Shown: positions 1-5,155 of the stretch, in pieces
Layout: each line of letters starts with the position of its first letter
Numbering within the stretch: the first letter of the stretch is position 1
Position numbers and translations under genes: made by a program
Notes under the pieces: generated by a model
Told to the model about the DNA's origin: nothing
Seen by the model: the letters and a program-made list of their open reading frames with translations, nothing else
Database searches by the model: none
Assembly: GCA_007116445.1 (NCBI GenBank)
Contig: SKIM01000322.1
Coordinates: forward strand, 1-5,230
Direction: 5' to 3'
DNA: 5,230 bases
Source of the DNA: Natronohydrobacter sp.
GTDB lineage: Bacteria; Pseudomonadota; Alphaproteobacteria; Rhodobacterales; Rhodobacteraceae

Positions 1-1343
1 GCCAGCAGGTCCGGCAGATCATAGACCAGCACGCGGCCGCCATCCTGCCGCCGGGGGGCCACAGGCGCGCCATCGACCAGCATCGTGCCGGGCAGGAACA
101 CGACGCCTGTGGGCAGGCTGTCGGTCAGTGTCATGCTGCCGGGATCGGAAGGGGTGAGCGTGACAGTGTATTCCAGAAACTCCCCCAGCGCGGCCTCAGA
201 ATGCGACGCAGTGCGGGTGATCTGCGCCAGCGTCAGCGGGTCCATCGGGATGTCGATGCGCAAAGGCGGGCCGGGAGCGACCTCGAAAGGTTCCAGCCGC
301 GCGGCGGGGCCGAGGAAGAAAGGCGCATTCTCAAGGTTTTGCAGGTCGTCATCGCTGCGCAGGCTGGGCGCGGTGTGGGTTGCGCTCGGCGTGATCTCGA
401 TGCGGTATTGTCCCGGGGCCACGAAGGGGAAGCGATATTCGCCGGGATGGAAGTCATAAACCCGGCCTGCGCTGTCGGTGACCCGGCCGCCACTGGTCAG
501 CGTGGCTGGGAAGGTCGCGGCCATATCATCGCCAAACACTTCCGCCGGCTGGCCGGTGGCCATGTCGATCAGCGTCAGCTCCACCCCGCTGAGCGGCGCA
601 CCCGAGCGGCTGTCAAAGACCATACCGAAGGGATCAATGGGGCCGACACTGACATCGACTTCAAGATTGTTGATGGTATTGCTGGATTCGACATATTCGG
701 CTGTGATCACGGAGAGCGCGCGGGTTGCAAGTTGCCCGTCGCCGGGTTGGGCTGTTGCGTCAACCGTATTGATCCAGCCCGAAAAAACGCCGGTGTCAGG
801 CCCGGTCTCGTAAAAGCGCAGCTCTTCGCGGTCGCCTGTGACGCTGTCGGTGATGGTGACCACGACTGTTTCGATTGCGCTGGGGTCGCGGTTCAGCCCG
901 GCATCCTCGAGCGTGAAGAAGACGGGCACGCCCAGCCGGATGCGCTCGGTGCGAAACACGCGCAGGGGGGCACTGCGGTCGATCGGGGTCGGATCGCCGG
1001 TCAGAAAGGAGCGGTCAACCGGTTCGGGCATGGGGGTGAAAGGGTTGACGCGGTAATCGGCAGCGGGAAAGAAAATCTCCTCAAACGGTCCGGCGGTCAG
1101 GCCGCGATCAAGCTCCCATGCGGTCAGCACAGCGTCGCTGCGCGGTGGGCGCGCGACGGTGAAGCGGGCTTCGGGGGCCAACCCGTCGCCCTGATCGACG
1201 CCATTCACCTGCCATGTGACATGGGCTGTATTGACGATCTCGGTCCCCATCACTGTCTGCGCCAGCGCGGCTGTCGCGGCCAGCCCAAGCAACAGGGCTG
1301 CCGCGCCAATCCGGGCGGGGACAGAGAGAAGAGAGAGGACCAT
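1..1343 (-). CDS. large secreted DUF11-repeat protein, N-terminal 447 residues (3' end outside window)
   Basis: This frame is open from ATG at 1343 to base 1, with no stop, and shows clear G/C bias at third codon positions. The ATG follows a TAGGGA Shine-Dalgarno-like element by 8 nt. Residues 1-28 form a Sec signal peptide (basic R11, hydrophobic 13-27, ALA|Q cleavage after A28). Residues 34-64 are a beta-rich segment with VNTAHVTW. Residues 140-195 carry a block with EDAGLNRDP and ETGPDTGVFSG, a recurrent pattern in large bacterial conserved-repeat surface proteins. Residues 238-318 resemble a Cna-B or carboxypeptidase-regulatory-like fold (FDSRSGAPLSGVELTL, then GEYRFPFVAPGQYRIEI). From about 374 a DUF11 module begins, with TLTDSLPTGVVFLPG at 405-419. 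It is probably cell-surface or secreted and structural or adhesive; no catalytic motif was seen. It is the third gene of the putative operon. Whether further DUF11 repeats or an outer-membrane anchor follow cannot be seen. The reading frame is secure; the function is not known. Confidence 0.85.
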   Translation of the reverse strand, partial: MVLSLLSVPARIGAAALLLGLAATAALAQTVMGTEIVNTAHVTWQVNGVDQGDGLAPEARFTVARPPRSDAVLTAWELDRGLTAGPFEEIFFPAADYRVNPFTPMPEPVDRSFLTGDPTPIDRSAPLRVFRTERIRLGVPVFFTLEDAGLNRDPSAIETVVVTITDSVTGDREELRFYETGPDTGVFSGWINTVDATAQPGDGQLATRALSVITAEYVESSNTINNLEVDVSVGPIDPFGMVFDSRSGAPLSGVELTLIDMATGQPAEVFGDDMAATFPATLTSGGRVTDSAGRVYDFHPGEYRFPFVAPGQYRIEITPSATHTAPSLRSDDDLQNLENAPFFLGPAARLEPFEVAPGPPLRIDIPMDPLTLAQITRTASHSEAALGEFLEYTVTLTPSDPGSMTLTDSLPTGVVFLPGTMLVDGAPVAPRRQDGGRVLVYDLPDLL

Positions 1344-1350
1344 TCATGAA

Positions 1351-1357
1351 ATCCCTA
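1351..1357 (-). promoter_or_regulatory. ribosome binding site of the large DUF11 gene
   Basis: The minus strand reads TAGGGAT here, 8 nt (counted from the A of GGGA) before the ATG at 1343. A competing ATG at 1347 is in another frame and gives a peptide without signal-peptide character, so the spacing and the signal peptide together favour the start at 1343. Confidence 0.5.
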
Positions 1358-1370
1358 CAACAGGATCGGG

Positions 1371-1395
1371 CCCCATGGTCAAAACGACCATGGGG
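1371..1395 (-). terminator. intercistronic 10-bp perfect stem-loop
   Basis: CCCCATGGTC (1371-1380) and GACCATGGGG (1386-1395) are perfect inverted repeats separated by AAAAC. The stem begins 7 nt beyond the stop codon of the 364-aa gene and ends 27 nt before the next start codon. No T-run follows on the minus strand, so it does not look like a classical intrinsic terminator. It could instead be a partial terminator or a 3'-end stabiliser that makes expression of the upstream and downstream cistrons differ. The structure is certain; the role is inferred. Confidence 0.6.
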
Positions 1396-1402
1396 GCTTG
1401 GC

Positions 1403-2497
1403 TCAGTCGATCGTGGCGCGGATCGTGAAACTATAGCTGGCGCCAGCCGGCAATCTTTCGAGTTCTGCAGTGACGGTGCCACCGCTATGCGAAGGTGCGG
1501 ACGCGATAACGGTGCCAGGTGTGAAAGTGAACGAAGGCAAAGAGGCAAACGTCACGCCCGTGGGCAAGCTGTCGGAAATGGTGATATTGGTTGCATCTGT
1601 GTTCGCGCTGGTGTTGCTGACCGTGATCAGATATTGAATGCAGGCCCCCGGAATGAAAACAGCATCAGGTGCGGGCGGTGGCGTTGGGGCAGTGCTGGTG
1701 CAGTCGAAACCCGGGTCTTCGCTGGTGACGGTGACGGTTTTTTCAGCTGTGAGCGTCGGTACGGTGACCTGCAAACGCGCCTGATCGGCGTCTGCGCCGT
1801 CGCCCGCAGGATCAATTTCCACGGTATTATCCAGCGTTGACTGCGTGGCCACATCCACCAGAACCGTGTTCAGGTCCATTGGGTTGGTGCTGCGTACCTC
1901 GCCGACGAGATCATTGGTGTCTGCCGCAGTTGTTCTTGCGCGCAAGGTGAAGACTTGTGCAGACTCTTCAGCCGATCCCGACGGAACATGCGCGACGATC
2001 CAGACATAGACCGTGTCCCCTGGGTCCACTGAATCGATATTGGCGCCAGAGGCTAATGGGCTGCCCGCGCTGAAATCATCTGTTGTATTGACAATGATCG
2101 AGTATTCCCCGGAGGCGGGTGTCGCTGTCGGTGGGCTTGCCTGACTGAAATCGGCCATGCTATCGCCGACAGCCTGGTCGACAGACAATCTGAAGCTCTG
2201 AGGGGCGTTGCTGAGATTGACCAGTTCGAAGCCGAGACGCGCTTGTGGATCACCTGGGCTCACTGTGACCGAAGTTCCTGGCGTCACGCGCGATGTCAGG
2301 GTCATATCGATTTTGCGGTCGACGCGGAATTCAACTGCCGCTTCGAGCGGTGTGGCTGCGCCATCAAAAGTCACGCTGACCGTGTTCTCGATAACTGTAT
2401 CCGCAGCCGTGCCCGTGCTTTGGGCAAAGGCTGTGCCGCCGAGGAAGACGGTCAGCCCAGCGCCGAGGGCGAATATTCTGAGATACTTATGGATCAT
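1403..2497 (-). CDS. secreted protein with C-terminal DUF11 domain (364 aa)
   Basis: This complete gene starts with ATG and stops with TGA. Residues 1-25 are a typical Sec signal peptide (K4, R7, hydrophobic 8-22, AFA|Q cleavage after A25). The mature N-terminus carries ENTVSVTFDGA (37-47), which parallels the N-terminal segment of the large downstream protein. Residues 60-245 appear to be beta-sandwich material rich in Thr, Ser, Asp and Val. From about 250 to the end lies a DUF11 conserved-repeat module with the characteristic NITISDSLPTGVTF at 304-317 and a closing SYSFTIRATI. C266 and C286 are the only cysteines of the mature protein and could form a disulfide inside that module. There are no membrane anchor, sortase-like signal or catalytic motifs. 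It is the middle gene of the operon, 39 bp after the 181-aa gene. It is likely exported to the periplasm or cell surface as a structural protein; the specific role is unknown. By eye its DNA seems somewhat less GC-rich than metK. Confidence 0.85.
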   Translation of the reverse strand: MIHKYLRIFALGAGLTVFLGGTAFAQSTGTAADTVIENTVSVTFDGAATPLEAAVEFRVDRKIDMTLTSRVTPGTSVTVSPGDPQARLGFELVNLSNAPQSFRLSVDQAVGDSMADFSQASPPTATPASGEYSIIVNTTDDFSAGSPLASGANIDSVDPGDTVYVWIVAHVPSGSAEESAQVFTLRARTTAADTNDLVGEVRSTNPMDLNTVLVDVATQSTLDNTVEIDPAGDGADADQARLQVTVPTLTAEKTVTVTSEDPGFDCTSTAPTPPPAPDAVFIPGACIQYLITVSNTSANTDATNITISDSLPTGVTFASLPSFTFTPGTVIASAPSHSGGTVTAELERLPAGASYSFTIRATID

Positions 2498-2499
2498 TG

Positions 2500-2517
2500 C
2501 TCAAAAAGCTCCTTGAG
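2500..2517 (-). promoter_or_regulatory. Shine-Dalgarno (AAGGAG) of the 364-aa DUF11 gene, in a small hairpin loop
   Basis: AAGGAG lies at 2514-2509 on the minus strand, 11 nt before the ATG at 2497, which is longer than usual. CTCAA and TTGAG (2513-2517 and 2500-2504) can pair and place GGAG in an 8-nt loop, which also shortens the effective distance to the start codon. The Shine-Dalgarno itself is well supported. The 5-bp hairpin is weak and its role is inferred. Confidence 0.45.
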
Positions 2518-2536
2518 ATCAACCTTGCGCGATTCT

Positions 2537-3082
2537 TCAGCGCAGCGTCGCGGTATATTCGATGCTGATCTGAGCTTCAGGGCGGAGTTCAGGCAGGGTC
2601 AGCCTGAGTGCGCGCAAAGTATCGAGATCGGCGGCGATTGTATCTTGCCCTTCAATTTCGTTGAAAAATGGGCGAAAATTTGTTGGATTCTCTTCATCGG
2701 CCCATTCGATCCCCAGATTTTCGGGGCCAGTGATGCTGAACGGGTCGAGCCGCAAGGACGCAGAAATCTGTGCGCCGACCGACAGGCCCATCGCGGGCTC
2801 CGGCATCGGATTGTCCAGCGTGATGACGTAGAGCACCTGATCGCCGGGGGTGATCACGCTGTCTTCCAGCGGCAAGCGGGTCATCACCGGCTGGCCGTCT
2901 TCATCAAGGACGGGCTGGCCGTCCTCGGACTGTTCCGGGATCAAGGTATAGCCTGCAAAGGTCACCTGAACACTCAGCGGGGGTGGGTCTGCGGGGGTGT
3001 CCTGCGCTGCGAGCGGCTCTGTCGTCCCCCAGAGCAGAAGCACGCAAAGCAGCGCGATCTGTGCGATTGTTCTCAAGCTCAC
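2537..3082 (-). CDS. small secreted DUF11-like protein (181 aa from the GTG start)
   Basis: This is the first gene of the putative DUF11 operon. Two starts are possible: ATG at 3094 and GTG at 3082. GGAGGA at 3092-3087 would lie within the first codons of the longer form but sits 4-5 nt before the GTG, so GTG is preferred. From GTG, residues 1-26 form a signal peptide (R4, hydrophobic 6-18, LAA|Q). The mature protein has a beta-strand motif LSVQVTF (36-42) and a duplicated EDGQPV element (53-58 and 61-66). A segment with ITPGDQVLYVITLDNPMP (77-94) matches the opening strands of DUF11 modules, and the end, ISIEYTATLR, resembles a DUF11 closing strand. It thus appears to be a single beta-sandwich unit with no anchor or catalytic motif. 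It is probably periplasmic or surface-exposed; a role as partner or minor subunit of the two larger proteins is inference. Confidence 0.8.
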   Translation of the reverse strand: MSLRTIAQIALLCVLLLWGTTEPLAAQDTPADPPPLSVQVTFAGYTLIPEQSEDGQPVLDEDGQPVMTRLPLEDSVITPGDQVLYVITLDNPMPEPAMGLSVGAQISASLRLDPFSITGPENLGIEWADEENPTNFRPFFNEIEGQDTIAADLDTLRALRLTLPELRPEAQISIEYTATLR

Positions 3083-3086
3083 ATGG

Positions 3087-3092
3087 TCCTCC
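3087..3092 (-). promoter_or_regulatory. ribosome binding site deciding the start of the 181-aa gene
   Basis: The minus strand reads GGAGGA, close to the ideal anti-16S complement, then CCAT, then GTG at 3082. Its position just inside the alternative ATG start at 3094 argues for the GTG. A G-run at 3102-3107 (minus strand) could serve the ATG but is a poorer match. Confidence 0.6.
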
Positions 3093-3111
3093 ATATGCTG
3101 AAGCCCCCCGA

Positions 3112-3150
3112 GTTGCGGAGGGTGCGGGTTCGGTCACTCTGTTGCGGAGG
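3112..3150. repeat. 10-bp direct repeat GTTGCGGAGG, 29 bp apart
   Basis: GTTGCGGAGG occurs at 3112-3121 and again at 3141-3150, both perfect, in the short region between the divergent DUF11 operon and the muramidase gene. They fall in the predicted leader of the minus-strand operon and just upstream of the predicted plus-strand promoter. The offset is just under three helical turns, so two protein molecules could bind on nearly the same DNA face. The repeat is certain; operator function is a guess. Confidence 0.4.
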
Positions 3151-3154
3151 CCTG

Positions 3155-3199
3155 CTCGACCCGCCTTGTTGGTTTATGATAATCTACTTTATGAATGCT
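3155..3199. promoter_or_regulatory. divergent promoter region (AT-rich core)
   Basis: This is the most AT-rich patch of the 3095-3247 intergenic region. On the minus strand, TATCAT (3181-3176) matches the -10 consensus at five of six positions; its -35 is weak, around 3195-3203. On the plus strand, GATAAT at 3178-3183 is preceded 16 bp upstream by TCGACC (3156-3161), and TTGTTG (3166-3171) with TATGAA (3190-3195) at 18 bp is an alternative. These would give leaders of about 85 nt for the DUF11 operon and 45-60 nt for the muramidase gene. Exact boxes are uncertain. Confidence 0.35.
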
Positions 3200-3247
3200 T
3201 AAGGCGCGAGGTGCTATGCAGGGCGGGCTGATAGAGACAGGTGTGAT

Positions 3248-3847
3248 GTGGTGCCGGAGACACACGCGATAGTTGTTACACGCGTTCTGGTCTTGTGGGT
3301 CTGCGCGATCGCTCTGGCCTGTGCGGCGCGCGCTGATGCGCAACAGTTCACCAGTTTCGCCGCCAATGACGTCGAATTCCTGAATTTGATGGGCAATCTC
3401 GAAGGGCCGCGCGGCTTCGGCACGATCAGCGATTTCGCGCCCGTCCTGCCCGACCGTCCACTGACCGAGATGACGCTGGCCGAGGTGCTCGCCTATCAGC
3501 GCGAGATCCGCGCGATGGGGACGATCTCATCTGCGGTGGGGCGCTACCAGTTCATCTATCTGACCCTGTTGGGGCTGGTCGAGACGCATGGCATTTCCGA
3601 CGGCCTGATCTTTGATGGCGAGGTCCAGACCTATCTGGCGCGGTTTCTGATGCATGATTGCGGGTTTTACGACCCGGCGACATCGCTGGTGCGCTTGGGC
3701 AATTGCCTTGCTTCGGTCTGGGCGGCCCTGCCAATGGTCAGCGGCCCGTCACGCGGCCTGTCGGTCTATGCCAGCGATGGGGTGAACCGGGCGCTGATCG
3801 CGCCCGATGCGGTGCTGGAGGTGCTGGCGCGCCGCTTCGCGTGGTGA
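3248..3847 (+). CDS. exported lambda-lysozyme-like muramidase (GH104-like), 199 aa
   Basis: It starts with GTG (two GTG codons at 3248 and 3251) about 6 nt after ACAGG. Residues 10-31 form a signal peptide with ADA|Q cleavage after A31. The mature domain resembles phage lambda endolysin R and related muramidases (COG4678-type). E52 in NLEGPRGF is the candidate catalytic glutamate. Then come LTEMTLAEV (72-80), the hallmark SAVGRYQFI (95-103), a helix region with FDGEVQTYLARFL (122-134), and NCLASVWAALP (152-162), matching the CSNIWASLP region of lambda R. Family members cleave the MurNAc-GlcNAc glycosidic bond of peptidoglycan by lytic transglycosylation. The export signal points to the periplasm. 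C138 and C153 may form a disulfide. No phage genes surround it, so a host cell-wall remodelling role is more likely than a prophage lysis gene. It is divergent from the DUF11 operon and convergent with metK. The family assignment is by eye from motifs and is fairly but not fully secure. Confidence 0.65.
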   Translation: MVPETHAIVVTRVLVLWVCAIALACAARADAQQFTSFAANDVEFLNLMGNLEGPRGFGTISDFAPVLPDRPLTEMTLAEVLAYQREIRAMGTISSAVGRYQFIYLTLLGLVETHGISDGLIFDGEVQTYLARFLMHDCGFYDPATSLVRLGNCLASVWAALPMVSGPSRGLSVYASDGVNRALIAPDAVLEVLARRFAW

Positions 3848-3860
3848 GCGGCGCGCAAGA

Positions 3861-3885
3861 CGCCTTAAAGCGCTTTTTTAAGCGC
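3861..3885. terminator. candidate bidirectional terminator overlapping the metK stop
   Basis: GCGCTT (3870-3875) and AAGCGC (3880-3885) are perfect inverted repeats around TTTT, covering the last codons of metK and next to its TAA at 3865-3867. On the minus strand the stem is followed by TTTAA only. For the plus-strand gene, an overlapping CTTAAA/TTTAAG pairing (3864-3869 and 3877-3882) and a T6 run at 3874-3879 exist. The two genes converge with 17 bp between their stops, so termination for both is expected here. The hairpin is short and lacks a strong T-tail. Confidence 0.35.
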
Positions 3886-5031
3886 CTCGGTCAGGTCGGT
3901 GCGTTCCCATGAGAAGCCGCCATCGGCTTCGGGCGCGCGGCCGAAATGGCCATAGGCGGCCGTGCGGGCATAGATGGGACGGTTCAGGCCCAGATGCGTG
4001 CGGATGCCCAGCGGGGTGAGGTCCATCACCCGGCCCACGGCCTGCTCGATGGCGGCATCGTCCACGGTCCCGGTGCCATGGGTGTCGACATAGATCGACA
4101 GCGGCTTGGCCACGCCGATTGCGTAGGAAATCTGCAAGGTGCAGCGCCGCGCCAGACCGGCCGCGACCACGTTCTTTGCAAGATACCGCGCGGCATAGGC
4201 GGCCGAGCGGTCGACTTTGGTCGGATCCTTGCCCGAAAACGCGCCCCCGCCATGTGGGGCCGCCCCGCCATAAGTATCGACGATGATCTTGCGCCCGGTC
4301 AGCCCCGCATCCCCGTCCGGCCCCCCGATGACGAACGTGCCGGTGGGATTGACCCACCATTCGGTCTTGTCGGTCAGCCAGTTCGCGGGCAGAACTTCGC
4401 GGATATAGGGTTCGACAATCGCGCGGATATCGTCGGATTTCTGGCTTTCATCGGCATGCTGGGTGGATAGCACAAGCTGTGTGACCTCGACCGGCACACC
4501 GTCTTCATATCGCAGCGACAGCTGGGTCTTGGCATCCGGGCGCAGGGTCGGCTCGGCGCCGGATTTGCGCGCTTCGGCCAGACGGCGCAGGATCGCATGG
4601 GAATACTGGATCGGCGCGGGCATCAGATCCGGGGTTTCATCGACCGCATAGCCGAACATGATGCCCTGATCGCCAGCGCCATCGCGCGCCACGCCTTGCC
4701 AGATATGGGCGGATTGCTCATGCAGGAAGTTGAGCACATGGCAGGTGTTCCAGTGGAACTTGTCCTGCTCGTAGCCGATATCGCGGATGCAGTCGCGCGC
4801 AATCTGGGGGATGCGGCCCATGTAATCCTTCAGCCGCTCCGGGTCAGACAACCCGATTTCGCCGCCGATCACCACCATCGAGGAGGTGGCGAATGTCTCG
4901 CAGGCGACCCGCGCGGTTTCTTCCTCGGAAAGAAGCGCGTCGAGCACCGCATCCGAGATCCGGTCGCAGACCTTGTCGGGATGGCCTTCGGAAACGGATT
5001 CGGATGTGAAAATATAGTTCTGCCTGCTCAT
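3865..5031 (-). CDS. metK: S-adenosylmethionine synthetase (methionine adenosyltransferase)
   Basis: This cytosolic enzyme makes S-adenosylmethionine from methionine and ATP, releasing phosphate and diphosphate, and it usually needs Mg2+ and K+. The length of 388 aa is normal for bacterial MetK (E. coli about 384). Family landmarks are all present: SESVSEGHPDKVCD at 10-23 with the ATP-contacting H17 and metal-binding D19, GEIG at 57-60, GAGDQGIMFGYA at 118-129 (signature 1), FVIGGPDGDAGLTGRK at 233-248, and the glycine-rich GGGAFSGKD at 261-269 (signature 2), followed by TKVDRSAAYAARY. No key residue appears lost and no frameshift was seen. The ATG at 5031 is preceded by GGGGCAG with 10 nt between the G-run and the ATG. 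The gene seems to stand alone: the upstream gene ends about 125 bp away and the downstream gene is convergent. Regulation is probably by the structured leader just upstream. Confidence 0.97.
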   Translation of the reverse strand: MSRQNYIFTSESVSEGHPDKVCDRISDAVLDALLSEEETARVACETFATSSMVVIGGEIGLSDPERLKDYMGRIPQIARDCIRDIGYEQDKFHWNTCHVLNFLHEQSAHIWQGVARDGAGDQGIMFGYAVDETPDLMPAPIQYSHAILRRLAEARKSGAEPTLRPDAKTQLSLRYEDGVPVEVTQLVLSTQHADESQKSDDIRAIVEPYIREVLPANWLTDKTEWWVNPTGTFVIGGPDGDAGLTGRKIIVDTYGGAAPHGGGAFSGKDPTKVDRSAAYAARYLAKNVVAAGLARRCTLQISYAIGVAKPLSIYVDTHGTGTVDDAAIEQAVGRVMDLTPLGIRTHLGLNRPIYARTAAYGHFGRAPEADGGFSWERTDLTEALKKAL

Positions 5032-5040
5032 TTACGTTCT

Positions 5041-5084
5041 GCCCCATAAGATGCACGCCGCCCCGTTATACAGGGTGCGACGTG
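5041..5084 (-). promoter_or_regulatory. metK leader: candidate divergent SAM/SAH riboswitch
   Basis: The SAM/SAH riboswitch is a small H-type pseudoknot known upstream of metK in Rhodobacterales, in which a loop pairs with the Shine-Dalgarno. The minus strand here shows the same order. CAC (5084-5082) pairs with GTG (5056-5054). GCACCCTG (5078-5071) stands where the known class has GCUUCCUG. GCGTG (5058-5054) stands where it has GCGUG. GGGGCA (5045-5040) stands where it has GGAGCA and contains the Shine-Dalgarno. GC-CCC can pair with GGGGC, leaving one unpaired A. About 12 nt (5070-5059) are inserted in the loop compared with the form I recall. An alternative simple hairpin, CACGTCGC with GCGGCGTG plus CCC with GGG (5054-5084), is also possible and could be the competing state. 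The comparison is from memory, so this is a candidate. Confidence 0.5.
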
Positions 5085-5105
5085 AAATCGCCCGCATTCG
5101 GTGTT

Positions 5106-5134
5106 GACATAGCAAGAAGCGTCGCGCGCCACAA
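5106..5134 (-). promoter_or_regulatory. possible metK promoter
   Basis: On the minus strand TTGTGG (5134-5129) and TATGTC (5111-5106) are 17 bp apart. Each matches its consensus at only three of six positions. Transcription would begin near 5099, just before the structured leader. Support is weak, and other boxes are possible in the 124-bp gap. Confidence 0.25.
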
Positions 5135-5155
5135 CCACAACGCGGATCAGTGGTT

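Noticed and set aside
201..1349. 382-codon open frame on the plus strand
   Set aside because: It is antisense to the large DUF11 gene, has no third-position G/C bias, is rich in Arg, Gly, Cys and His without a recognisable domain, and has no convincing ribosome binding site. It is a by-product of high GC.
1108..1548. 146-codon open frame on the minus strand
   Set aside because: It overlaps the end of the 364-aa gene and the start of the large DUF11 gene in a different frame. Its composition (Arg, Pro, Ser rich) is that of a shadow frame.
3248..3847. Prophage remnant suggested by the lysozyme-like gene
   Set aside because: There are no holin, spanin, tail or integrase genes nearby, the protein has its own Sec signal peptide, and its neighbours are housekeeping (metK) and surface-protein genes.
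3946..4470. 174-codon plus-strand open frame opposite metK
   Set aside because: It is entirely antisense to the strongly conserved metK and has no family features.
5104..5109. Perfect TTGACA on the plus strand
   Set aside because: No -10-like hexamer follows at 15-19 bp, and no plus-strand gene begins downstream within the window.
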